A stretch of DNA of 64,000 nt from an uncultured Prevotella sp. (GTDB taxonomy: Bacteria > Bacteroidota > Bacteroidia > Bacteroidales > Bacteroidaceae): positions 122,304 to 186,303 of the forward strand of contig CAJOHJ010000002.1 in assembly GCA_905234265.1 (NCBI GenBank). Reading direction: 5' to 3'. A model generated the notes under the pieces. The model saw only the letters and a list, made by a program, of their open reading frames with translations, was not told the origin of the DNA and searched no databases. The position numbers and the translations under genes are program-made. Of this stretch, positions 39,992-47,670 are shown piece by piece (the first letter of the stretch is position 1; each line of letters begins with the position of its first letter).

Positions 39992-41413
39992 ATGAACTGC
40001 AACAATTATCATCCGCAGGAACTGTTCAAAGCCTTTTTCCGCAACGGCTGCATAACAATGCTTATTGCCGGGGCCGTGGTTTGCATGCTGACTGCGTGCG
40101 AACGCGAGCTGATGACCGAGGAAGCACCCATCAGCGAAGCAGCCTCCGACACTACGACAACAGGCAAGAAGAACGTCGGACAGCTGACGATTGTCACGCG
40201 CGCCGCCGGCGACCAGGAGACGGTAAGCTACCCGGTAATGGTCTACGTGCTGAACAGAAATGGAAAATGCGTGTATACGCAGACCATCAATCAAAGCGAG
40301 GAGAGCGTCAGCACACAACTGACGTCAGGCACTTACCAAGTGCTGGCAATAGCTGGCGCCACTGGCGACAAATATGCATTGCCTTCGCAAGATGATGTTA
40401 CGGCAGAATCGGTTATCACGCTGAAAGAAGGCAGCCAACATGCAGACTTGATGACTGCCAGCGGCCAAGTAAAAATCGGGCGCAACTTGCAGAACACACT
40501 GACACTGAGCTTCGAGCGCAAGGTGATGCAGATTGGACAGATAACACTTAGCGACATTCCGGCAGAGGCCACCGATGTGTCGGTGGAGCTATGGCCGCTT
40601 TACGGCTCTCTGCAGCTCAACGGCGAATATTCCGACGAGGACGCCACGGGAAGTGCAGAAATAAAACTGACACGACAGGCCGACGGAACGTGGCAGCACA
40701 TCAATGGGCCATTCCTGCTGCCGTCGTCGGGCAAAGCATCGCTGACGGTCAACATGACGCTCGGCGGCGTCACCAGCAGCTACACCTTCAACACCAACCT
40801 CACACTGCAGGCCAACAGCAGGATAAACATCACCGGCAACTACACTGGCGATGCCGGCATGTTCGCACTCTCGGCAGTATTCACCGGTGCCGTCTGGGGC
40901 GAAGACACCGACATCACTTTCTCATTTGGTGAAAGCGGTTCGCAAGGCGATGATGGCAACAACAACGACGACGGCAACAATTCTTCTGACACTGCCCCTG
41001 CAAAAGGAACATGGTATAAAGACTGCTATGTGTTTCTGTCTGAGACGAATGGAAACTCCACTACAGTCACACTTGTGCATAAAAACGAGATTGACATTGA
41101 TGCGACAGGCAAAACAGAAGCAGAAGTCAAGGCTGAGATAGAGGCTTCGCTGCCAAGCTTTAATATAAATGGCATTACAGGCTGGAGATTGCCAAATGAA
41201 ACGGAAGCAGCTCAATTCCCGTCTGTTGCTATGGCAACTTCAGAAGTAGCTGAACACGGTGGTACCCCTATGAACAATTCTGAGCATTATTATTACGAAA
41301 CCAGTAATAATTTGTTTGCTTTTATGCAAGTGGGCTTTTCTAACAATTTAGGAAGAAGTTACACTTACGGTCAGCATTTCCGCCCAGTAACAACTATAAC
41401 ATTTAATAAATAA
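39992..41413 (+). CDS. FimB/Mfa2-type fimbrial anchor lipoprotein
   Basis: The protein has 473 residues and lipobox LTAC with Cys 36. The body has the transthyretin-like pattern of Bacteroidales fimbrial proteins: LTIVTRAAGDQETVSYPVMVYVLN near 65, YQVLAIAG near 118, LTLSFERKVMQIG near 165, then AVWGEDTDITFSFG near 300. This pattern is that of FimB/Mfa2 anchors and tip proteins, which hold or cap major fimbriae. From about codon 315, after an Asn/Asp-rich linker, the sequence becomes AT-richer and unrelated, with WRLPNETEAAQFPS and a final GQHFRPVTTITFNK; such tails may be a grafted adhesin or tip domain. No major fimbrillin gene is adjacent. Confidence 0.72.
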   Translation: MNCNNYHPQELFKAFFRNGCITMLIAGAVVCMLTACERELMTEEAPISEAASDTTTTGKKNVGQLTIVTRAAGDQETVSYPVMVYVLNRNGKCVYTQTINQSEESVSTQLTSGTYQVLAIAGATGDKYALPSQDDVTAESVITLKEGSQHADLMTASGQVKIGRNLQNTLTLSFERKVMQIGQITLSDIPAEATDVSVELWPLYGSLQLNGEYSDEDATGSAEIKLTRQADGTWQHINGPFLLPSSGKASLTVNMTLGGVTSSYTFNTNLTLQANSRINITGNYTGDAGMFALSAVFTGAVWGEDTDITFSFGESGSQGDDGNNNDDGNNSSDTAPAKGTWYKDCYVFLSETNGNSTTVTLVHKNEIDIDATGKTEAEVKAEIEASLPSFNINGITGWRLPNETEAAQFPSVAMATSEVAEHGGTPMNNSEHYYYETSNNLFAFMQVGFSNNLGRSYTYGQHFRPVTTITFNK

Positions 41414-41429
41414 AGAAACAAGAGTATAT

Positions 41430-42239
41430 ATGAAGAACATCAAGCTAATAGTGCTTTCCCTCGTAGCCACGGTGTTGGTAGGCTGCGGCACTACTCACAC
41501 GGTGGCCGTCACAGGCCGTAAGCAAAATCTGTTGGTCAGCGACCAGCAAGTATTAAGTCTGGCAAACCAGCAGTATAGCGAATACATGCAGTCTGCCACG
41601 CCATCCACCGACGCACACAGCACAGAGGTTGTCAAGCGCGTAGGCCAGCGCATCGCCTCAGCCGTAGAGACGTACCTGAAAGAGAACGGCATGGCCGACG
41701 ATGTGAAGAACTACGCGTGGGAATTCAATCTGGTGAAGAACGATCAGGTGAATGCGTGGTGCATGCCCGGCGGCAAGATTGTAGTCTACGAAGGGCTTTT
41801 GGCCGTCACCATCGACGAGGCCTCGCTTGCCATAGTCATGGGCCACGAAGTGGCACATGCTGTCGCCCGTCACAGTGCCGAGCAGATGTCGACGCAGATT
41901 CGCCAGCAGTATGGCGCCCAGGCAGTGAACATTCTGCTTGCCGGTGCCGGCGCCAGCACAAACCTGCAGCAGATAGCGTCAACCGTCTGGGGCGTCGGCG
42001 CTCAGGGCTTCAGCGCCAAGTATTCGCGCAACAACGAGAGCGAGGCCGACCATCTGGGCATCATCTTTGCAGCCATGGCCGGCTACGACCCACAGGTAGC
42101 CATCAGCTTCTGGGAGCGCATGTCGAAAGCCACCGGCGGCGGTTCCACATCGTGGCTCAGCTCTCACCCCTCTGACGCAACGCGCATCAAACAGCTGCAA
42201 GGCTGGATGCCGGAGGCACTGAAATACTATAAGAAATAA
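41430..42239 (+). CDS. M48-family metallopeptidase lipoprotein (LoiP/YcaL-like)
   Basis: The protein has 269 residues and lipobox LVGC (Cys 19), so it is membrane-anchored, probably in the periplasm. The zinc-binding HEVAHAVARH (HExxH) lies near 138 and the third ligand in ESEADHLG near 203; WCMPGGKIVVYEGLL near 108 is also typical of the family. It is expected to cut misfolded or membrane-associated proteins. It starts 17 bases after the fimbrial gene. Confidence 0.9.
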   Translation: MKNIKLIVLSLVATVLVGCGTTHTVAVTGRKQNLLVSDQQVLSLANQQYSEYMQSATPSTDAHSTEVVKRVGQRIASAVETYLKENGMADDVKNYAWEFNLVKNDQVNAWCMPGGKIVVYEGLLAVTIDEASLAIVMGHEVAHAVARHSAEQMSTQIRQQYGAQAVNILLAGAGASTNLQQIASTVWGVGAQGFSAKYSRNNESEADHLGIIFAAMAGYDPQVAISFWERMSKATGGGSTSWLSSHPSDATRIKQLQGWMPEALKYYKK

Positions 42240-42257
42240 AAAGTCTGGCGCTGCAAG

Positions 42258-42299
42258 CAGGACATGCCAAGCGCATAGCAGGGCGTGCCAAGCACTGAG
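42258..42299. repeat. Two degenerate 21-base units (GCCAAGC type)
   Basis: Two neighbouring 21-base units share CAGG-C-TGCCAAGC-C-AG in the spacer between the M48 and C1 peptidase genes. The unit is again unrelated to the main family but has the same length. Confidence 0.55.
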
Positions 42300-42347
42300 C
42301 ATGTACTATTCGCAAAATCCAGGAAAACCATATCAGACATAACAGAC

Positions 42348-43748
42348 ATGAAGAAGAGCATTCTTACGATAGTGGCCTTTGGCAGCTTTGCCATTACGTA
42401 CGCCCAGCAGGCAGGTGGCGGCATTACCGCCCAGATGCTTGCCGAAATACAGCGGCAGAACGCACCTACCGCCTCCGACCGTGCATTGCGCAATGCCCTT
42501 GCATCCAATTCTATCGACGCGCTTGCCAAAAACCAGGCCAATGCAGGCCTGTTAGACACGTGGTTCAGCGTAGAAACCAAGAAACAAAGCATCACCAACC
42601 AGCAACAAAGCGGACGCTGCTGGCTGTTCAGCGGCCTGAACGTGCTGCGTGCCGACTTCGCGCGCCGCACCGACTCGCTGACGGTCAGCCTGTCGCAAGA
42701 CTATCTTTTCTTCTGGGACCAGCTTGAAAAAAGCAACCTCTTCCTGCAGGGCATCATCGACACCGGCAAGAAGCCTATGGACGACCAGCGCGTGCAGTTC
42801 TTCTTCCAGCATCCGCTGAGCGACGGCGGCACCTTCTGCGGCGTTGCCGACCTGGCGGAGAAGTACGGCCTTGTGCCGTCAGAGGTACAGCCGGAGACAT
42901 TCTCTGCCGACAACACATCGCGCATGGCAAGCATCATCAAGTCCAAGCTCCGCGAGCAGGGCTTGCAGCTGCGGCGCATGGTCAGCGAAGACAAGAAAGC
43001 CAAGGACATCGAGAAGCGCAAGACGGAAATGCTCAGCGAGATCTACCACATGCTGGTCGTCACCCTCGGCGAGCCTGTCAGCGAATTCTCCTATGCTTTC
43101 CGCAACAAGGACGGCAAGGCCGTCAGCGCCGCCAAGAAGTATACTCCGCAGGAATTCTACCGCGAAGTGGTGGGCGGACCGCTTAACGGCACCTTCATAA
43201 TGGTTATGAACGACCCTCGCCGCGACTACTACAAGACCTACGAGGTGGAATACGACCGTCACACATACGACGGCCACAACTGGAAATACTTGAACCTGCC
43301 TATGGAAGACATCGAGACGCTTGCCATAGCCTCGCTGAAGGACGGCCGCAAGATGTACTCGTCGTACGACGTCGGCAAGCAGCTCGACCGCAAGCGCGGC
43401 TACTGCGACACGGATAACTTCGACTATGCATCGCTCTTCAACACCACGTTCACCATGAGCAAGGCCGAGCGCATCAGCACCTACGACAGCGGCTCTACGC
43501 ACGCCATGACACTGACGGCCGTCGACCTCGACTTCAGCGGCCAGCCGACGAAGTGGAAGGTGGAGAACTCCTGGGGCAGCGACTGGGGGCAGAAGGGCTG
43601 TCTGATAATGTCCGCCAGCTGGTTCCGCGAGTACATGTTCCGACTGGTAGTTGACAAGCGCTACGTCAGCGACAAGCTGCTGCGCGACTACGAGCAGAAG
43701 CCTGTAATGGTGATGCCAGAAGACCCTCTTTTCCAGAACGAGCAATAG
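42348..43748 (+). CDS. C1-family cysteine peptidase, PepC/bleomycin hydrolase type, exported
   Basis: The protein has 466 residues. A signal peptide ends near ITYAQQ (20). The catalytic Cys is in SGRCWLFS (about Cys 91), preceded by the oxyanion Gln in NQQQSGR; the His is in STHAMTLTAVD (about 385) and the Asn in VENSWGSDWG (about 407). The large insert between Cys and His and the family's TWFSVETKKQSITNQ start match aminopeptidase C / bleomycin hydrolase. The cytoplasmic E. coli-type enzymes lack a signal, so this is the exported Bacteroidetes form, likely used in peptide nutrition. ATG 42348 is preferred because it opens the signal peptide. A terminator follows at 43795. Confidence 0.9.
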   Translation: MKKSILTIVAFGSFAITYAQQAGGGITAQMLAEIQRQNAPTASDRALRNALASNSIDALAKNQANAGLLDTWFSVETKKQSITNQQQSGRCWLFSGLNVLRADFARRTDSLTVSLSQDYLFFWDQLEKSNLFLQGIIDTGKKPMDDQRVQFFFQHPLSDGGTFCGVADLAEKYGLVPSEVQPETFSADNTSRMASIIKSKLREQGLQLRRMVSEDKKAKDIEKRKTEMLSEIYHMLVVTLGEPVSEFSYAFRNKDGKAVSAAKKYTPQEFYREVVGGPLNGTFIMVMNDPRRDYYKTYEVEYDRHTYDGHNWKYLNLPMEDIETLAIASLKDGRKMYSSYDVGKQLDRKRGYCDTDNFDYASLFNTTFTMSKAERISTYDSGSTHAMTLTAVDLDFSGQPTKWKVENSWGSDWGQKGCLIMSASWFREYMFRLVVDKRYVSDKLLRDYEQKPVMVMPEDPLFQNEQ

Positions 43749-43794
43749 CCTGTTGTGGAAAGACCATGCCTTGCCCCAGCAGCAGCATATCTCC

Positions 43795-43838
43795 AGCCGT
43801 CGTTTTCATAAAGAATTATAAAAAACGACGGCTTTTTC
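43795..43838 (+). terminator. Terminator after the C1 peptidase gene
   Basis: AGCCGTCGTTTT (43795-43806) pairs perfectly with AAAACGACGGCT (43822-43833), 12 base pairs, 15-base loop, T5 after the stem. Confidence 0.9.
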
Positions 43839-43860
43839 ATTCCAAACGTGAGAAAAGTCG

Positions 43861-43868
43861 TACCTTTG
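43861..43868 (+). promoter_or_regulatory. -7 box TACCTTTG of the Nif3-like gene
   Basis: TACCTTTGCC lies 23 bases before GTG 43891, leaving a short leader. Confidence 0.7.
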
Positions 43869-43890
43869 CCGCCAGAAAAACCATAGAAGC

Positions 43891-44676
43891 GTGAAGATAA
43901 AGCAAGTGCTTAGCGCCCTTGAACAGTTCGCGCCTCTGCCCTTGCAGGAAAGCTGGGACAATGCTGGCCTGCAGGTAGGACTGACAGAGGCGGACGTGTC
44001 AGGGGCATTATTGTGTCTGGACGTCAACGAACAGATTGTCGACGAGGCCATCCGCCGCGGCTGCAATCTTATCGTCAGCCACCATCCTCTGCTGTTTCGC
44101 GGGCTGAAGCAGATCAGCGGCAGCGACTACGTGCAGCGCACGGTGATGAAAGCCATCAAGAACGACATTGCCGTGGTGTCCATGCACACCAATATGGACA
44201 ACGCCCGCGGCGGCGTCAACTGGAAGATAGCCGAGCGGCTTGGCCTTTGCGACGTCAGGTTCATGGCTGCCAAGACCGTCGGCGACAGCGACGCAGGCAG
44301 CGGCGTCATAGGCACACTGGCCGACGGCATGTCCGCCAGCGACTTCATCAGCCTTGTCAAGGAACGCTTCGGCGTGGAGTGTGTGCAGTGCAACGAGCTG
44401 CTCCGTCGCACGGTGAAGACCGTAGCCATCTGCGGCGGTGCCGGCGACTTCCTGCTGCCAGAGGCTCTTGCCAGCGGTGCCGACGCTTTCATCACCGGCG
44501 AAATGCACTACCACCAGTACTTCGGCTACGAGCAGCAAATCCAGCTGTGCGTCATCGGCCATTACCAGAGCGAGCAGTTCACTGCCGAAGTTTTCCGCGA
44601 CATCATCAGCCGCGAATGCCCCGGCGTTCGCACCGAGATTGCCGAGACCGTCACCAACCCCATCAGATACTATTAG
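43891..44676 (+). CDS. Nif3-like dinuclear metal centre hydrolase family protein
   Basis: The protein has 261 residues. Metal-ligand motifs are present: SHHPLLFRGLKQI near 67, HTNMDNARGGVNW near 100, TGEMHYHQ near 205 and IGHYQSEQFT near 225. Start motif QESWDNAGLQVG near 20 is typical (NIF3/GTP cyclohydrolase 1 type 2 family). The true reaction of the family is debated. The start is GTG 43891; no ATG lies suitably near and the promoter fixes it. The zinc-ribbon coiled-coil gene follows 31 bases later, a pairing that is common in Bacteroidetes. Confidence 0.9.
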   Translation: MKIKQVLSALEQFAPLPLQESWDNAGLQVGLTEADVSGALLCLDVNEQIVDEAIRRGCNLIVSHHPLLFRGLKQISGSDYVQRTVMKAIKNDIAVVSMHTNMDNARGGVNWKIAERLGLCDVRFMAAKTVGDSDAGSGVIGTLADGMSASDFISLVKERFGVECVQCNELLRRTVKTVAICGGAGDFLLPEALASGADAFITGEMHYHQYFGYEQQIQLCVIGHYQSEQFTAEVFRDIISRECPGVRTEIAETVTNPIRYY

Positions 44677-44707
44677 ACATAACACAATAAAAACACTTTT
44701 TAGAACC

Positions 44708-45562
44708 ATGGCAAAGAAAGATCCCACAGAAATGCCCGTAGAGGAGCGCCTGCGCACACTCTACCAGCTTCAGACTACACTGACCGGCATCGACGAGAAC
44801 CGCGCACTCAGGGGTGAGCTTCCCCTTGAGGTGCAAGACCTGGAAGACGAGATAGAAGGTCTTACCACGCGCATCGAGAAAATCCAGAACGAGATTAACG
44901 AGTTCGAGCAGGCCGTAGTCATGAAGCGCGGCGAGATAGAGACCGCCAAGGCCAGCGTCGAGCGCTACCAGGCCCAGCTGAACGAGGTGAAGAACAACCG
45001 CGAGTATGACACGCTCACCAAGGAGATAGAATTCCAGAACCTCGAGATAGAACTCTGCAACAAGAAGATTAAGGAGGCCACCGTCAGGGTTGAGGAGAAG
45101 AAGGCCGAACTGGCCAAGAACCTTGAAATCATCGACGACCGCCGCCAGGCTCTCGACCTCAAGAAGAGCGAGCTCGACGAAATCATGGAGGAGACGCGCG
45201 CCGAGGAAGAGAAGCTGAAGGCCAAGGCCAAGGACTTGGAAGCCAAGATAGAGCCACGCCTGCTGACGTCGTTCAAGCGCATCCGCAAGAATGCCCGCAA
45301 CGGTCTGGGAGTCGTCTACGTGCAGCGCGACGCCTGCGGCGGCTGCTTCAACAAGATTCCACCCCAGCGCCAGCTGGACATCAAGATGCACAAGAAGATC
45401 ATCGTCTGCGAATACTGCGGCCGCATACTCGTCGACCCGGAGCTTGCAGGCGTCAAGATTGCCGCCCCAGAGCCTGTGGCCGAAAAGAAGACGCGCAAGC
45501 GCGCCATACGCAAGACCACCAAGAAAGCCGAAGGCGACGAAGCTGCCGTCAGCGAAGATTAA
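44708..45562 (+). CDS. Coiled-coil protein with C4 zinc ribbon (YbgI-partner / CT398 type)
   Basis: The protein has 284 residues. After a short start, residues 35-190 form long antiparallel coiled coils (heptads rich in Glu, Lys and Leu). The zinc ribbon follows with CGGCFNKIPPQ near 215 and CEYCGRIL near 240, two CxxC pairs. The tail is Lys/Ala/Glu-rich (KKTRKRAIRKTTKKAEG), likely disordered. This family often neighbours Nif3 proteins and is thought to act as a scaffold in DNA or envelope processes; its function is not settled. It ends at a clear terminator. Confidence 0.85.
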   Translation: MAKKDPTEMPVEERLRTLYQLQTTLTGIDENRALRGELPLEVQDLEDEIEGLTTRIEKIQNEINEFEQAVVMKRGEIETAKASVERYQAQLNEVKNNREYDTLTKEIEFQNLEIELCNKKIKEATVRVEEKKAELAKNLEIIDDRRQALDLKKSELDEIMEETRAEEEKLKAKAKDLEAKIEPRLLTSFKRIRKNARNGLGVVYVQRDACGGCFNKIPPQRQLDIKMHKKIIVCEYCGRILVDPELAGVKIAAPEPVAEKKTRKRAIRKTTKKAEGDEAAVSED

Positions 45563-45580
45563 TCTTACAATAACAGAAAA

Positions 45581-45612
45581 TGGGATGCCCAACGGTGCAT
45601 CCCATTTTTTTT
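45581..45612 (+). terminator. Terminator after the zinc-ribbon gene
   Basis: TGGGATGC (45581-45588) pairs with GCATCCCA (45597-45604), eight-base loop, followed by T8. Confidence 0.92.
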
Positions 45613-45628
45613 GTCATCCATCCATAGA

Positions 45629-45745
45629 ATTATCTCTGCGAGTTACGAAATTATCTCTGCGAGTTACGAAATTATCTCTGCGAGTTACGAAATTATCTCT
45701 GCATGTTACGAAATTATCTCTGCATGTTACGAAATTATCTCCACT
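45629..45745. repeat. 21-base-period repeat array, six near-perfect units
   Basis: ATTATCTC starts at 45629, 45650, 45671, 45692, 45713 and 45734, exactly 21 bases apart. The word between is TGCGAGTTACGAA in the first units and TGCATGTTACGAA in the last. It fills the gap between two converging genes and begins 17 bases after a normal terminator, so it is not needed for termination here. Confidence 0.95.
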
Positions 45746-46204
45746 CTATAAAAGGGCTGAATAATCAGGAATGTCTGGCAGGAATTCGTAGACATTCCTG
45801 TCGTAGTCAATGCGGCAGCAGTTGTGTTGCAGCCCGTTGGTGACTACAAGATAGTCAACGCGGAGCAGAAGATTGTAGGCACTTATCTGGTCAATCACTC
45901 GCTGAGTGATACGCACCGTGGGAGCCTTGTATTCAATGATCATCCTGGGCTGTGCGGCAAGGTTGTAAAGCACCGTGTCGCACCTGAGCCGCTTGTCGCC
46001 GATGCGCAGCTCCACCTCGTTGCTCAGCAGCCCCTTTGGATAGCCCTTCTGCTCAATAAGGAAATGGGCAAAATGCTGTCGCACCCACTCCTCCGGGGTG
46101 AGTGCGACATAGCGGCGCCGCAGGAAGTCGAAGATTTCCGGCTTCTGCTGAGTGCCGCGAAGCCTTGCGTCGAACGGCGGAAGGTTCAGCTCGCAGAGAG
46201 TCAT
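45746..46204 (-). CDS. HsdR_N-like (type I restriction enzyme R subunit N-terminal domain) protein
   Basis: The protein has 152 residues and consists of one nuclease-like domain: EEWVRQHFAHFLIEQKGYPKGLL near 40, LRCDTVLYN near 78 (the Asp of a PD-(D/E)XK fold) and MIIEYKAPTVRI near 92 (the ExK). This matches HSDR_N_2, an orphan domain conserved in Bacteroidetes without a helicase partner. Its start overlaps the metY stop by four bases (46201-46204), so it is translated with metY. No specificity or modification subunit is near, so it is not a working restriction system; a general DNA-processing role is possible. Confidence 0.82.
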   Translation of the reverse strand: MTLCELNLPPFDARLRGTQQKPEIFDFLRRRYVALTPEEWVRQHFAHFLIEQKGYPKGLLSNEVELRIGDKRLRCDTVLYNLAAQPRMIIEYKAPTVRITQRVIDQISAYNLLLRVDYLVVTNGLQHNCCRIDYDRNVYEFLPDIPDYSALL

Positions 46205-47484
46205 ATCTTGTCGAGAGCCTGACGGATGTCGTCGAGAATATCGTCGCAGTCTTCAATGCCCACCGACAGGCGTATCAGGTCGGGAGCCACGCCAGCCTCG
46301 CGCAGCTGCTCGTCGGAGAGCTGGCGGTGTGTGTGGCTGGCCGGATGCAGCACGCACGTACGGGCATCGGCTACGTGGGTCACTATGGCAATCATCTTCA
46401 GCGAGTCCATGAACTGAACAGCCGTCTGGCGGTCGCCTTTCAGTCCGAAGGCTATCACACCGCATGAGCCGCCGGGCAGATACTTCTGCGCAAGCTCGTA
46501 ACACTCGTCGCCGGGCAGTCCGCTGTAGTGTACCCATGCCACACGCTCGTCGCTGCTCAGGAATTCTGCCACGCGCTGTGCATTCTCGCAGTGTCGCGGC
46601 ACGCGCAGGTGCAGCGTCTCCAGGCCCAGGTTCAGCAGGAACGAGTTCTGCGGAGCCGGAATGCTGCCCAGGTCGCGCATCAGCTGAGCCACCAGCTTCG
46701 TGGTATAGGCCATCTTGCCGAAGGCCTTGGTGTATGTCAGTCCGTGGTACGACTCGTCGGGAGTCGTCAGTCCGGGGAACTTGTCGGCATGTGCGTCCCA
46801 GTCGAAGTTGCCGCTGTCAACCACACATCCGCCCACCTGCGTGGCATGTCCGTCCATGTATTTCGTCGTGGAGTGAGTAATGATGTCAGCCCCCCACTCT
46901 ATCGGGCGGCAGTTGATGGGCGTCGGGAAAGTGTTGTCGACAATCAGAGGCACGCCGTGGCTGTGAGCTATCCGCGCAAACTTCTCTATGTCCAGCACCT
47001 TGCAGCCCGGGTTGCTTATCGTCTCGCCGAAGAGAGCCTTCGTGTTGGGGCGGAAAGCCTTGCCGATTTCCTCCTCAGAGGCTTCCTGCGACACGAAGGT
47101 GCATTCTATGCCAAGCTTCTTGAGCGTGACGCCGAAGAGATTGTAGGTGCCGCCGTAGATTTCCGTGCTGGCAACAATGTGGTCGCCGGCCTCGCAGATG
47201 TTGAAGACGGCATAGAACGACGCTGCCTGCCCGGAGGATGTCAGCACGGCACCGACGCCACCTTCAAGGGCTGCAATCTTGCTGGCCACGGCGTCGTTGG
47301 TGGGGTTCTGCAACCGGGTATAAAAATAGCCAGACTTCTTCAGGTCGAAGAGGTCGGCCATTTCCTCGGTGTTGTCATACTTGAATGTTGTACTTTGGAT
47401 AATCGGAAGCACCCTCGGGTCCCCGTTCTTGGGTGCCCATCCTGCCTGTACGCAGAGCGTGGCCGGTCTGAATGTTTTTGCCAT
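46201..47484 (-). CDS. metY: O-acetylhomoserine sulfhydrylase (Cys/Met metabolism PLP enzyme)
   Basis: The protein has 427 residues. It uses pyridoxal phosphate: the cofactor lysine is in HSTTKYMDGHATQVGG (about Lys 207), and IVDNTFPTPIN near 178 and SGQAASFYAVFNI near 90 form the binding site. The start TLCVQAGWAPKNGDPRVLPI identifies the O-acetylhomoserine aminocarboxypropyltransferase group. It makes homocysteine from O-acetylhomoserine and sulfide for methionine synthesis. ATG 47484 is chosen because the promoter TAACTTTG lies just upstream; a longer in-frame version would cover the promoter. Confidence 0.93.
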   Translation of the reverse strand: MAKTFRPATLCVQAGWAPKNGDPRVLPIIQSTTFKYDNTEEMADLFDLKKSGYFYTRLQNPTNDAVASKIAALEGGVGAVLTSSGQAASFYAVFNICEAGDHIVASTEIYGGTYNLFGVTLKKLGIECTFVSQEASEEEIGKAFRPNTKALFGETISNPGCKVLDIEKFARIAHSHGVPLIVDNTFPTPINCRPIEWGADIITHSTTKYMDGHATQVGGCVVDSGNFDWDAHADKFPGLTTPDESYHGLTYTKAFGKMAYTTKLVAQLMRDLGSIPAPQNSFLLNLGLETLHLRVPRHCENAQRVAEFLSSDERVAWVHYSGLPGDECYELAQKYLPGGSCGVIAFGLKGDRQTAVQFMDSLKMIAIVTHVADARTCVLHPASHTHRQLSDEQLREAGVAPDLIRLSVGIEDCDDILDDIRQALDKI

Positions 47485-47510
47485 TAGTATGTTTTTATTA
47501 AAATTTCTTG

Positions 47511-47518
47511 CAAAGTTA
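47511..47518 (-). promoter_or_regulatory. metY: -7 box TAACTTTG for metY
   Basis: On the minus strand TAACTTTGC precedes ATG 47484 by about 27 bases. It faces the plus-strand -7 box at 47541, so the two promoters share the same short spacer and their -33 regions overlap. Confidence 0.75.
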
Positions 47519-47540
47519 CACTTTTTCTGCAATTAAGTAT

Positions 47541-47548
47541 TATCTTTG
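47541..47548 (+). promoter_or_regulatory. -7 box TATCTTTG for the TPR gene
   Basis: TATCTTTGC lies 122 bases before ATG 47671. The leader contains a 24-codon ATG frame (47570-47644), which may be a leader peptide or chance. Confidence 0.65.
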
Positions 47549-47670
47549 CATTGAAAAAAGCAAAAAAAATGCCTATTTCCTATTTCCCGACGGAAATGTC
47601 ACTCCGCTCAGGCTTCTGGAAGCAGGACGCAGCGACGACCTGACCACTGCAGGCATCAAACAGACATGAC

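Noticed and set aside
45291..45764. Open frame with heptapeptide repeats (SLRVTKL type) running out of the zinc-ribbon gene
   Set aside because: It is only the 21-base array read in one frame, joined to a wrong frame of the zinc-ribbon gene, with no proper start.
47570..47644. A 24-codon frame in the leader of the TPR gene
   Set aside because: No conserved feature or stacked regulatory codons; kept only as a remark in the promoter entry.
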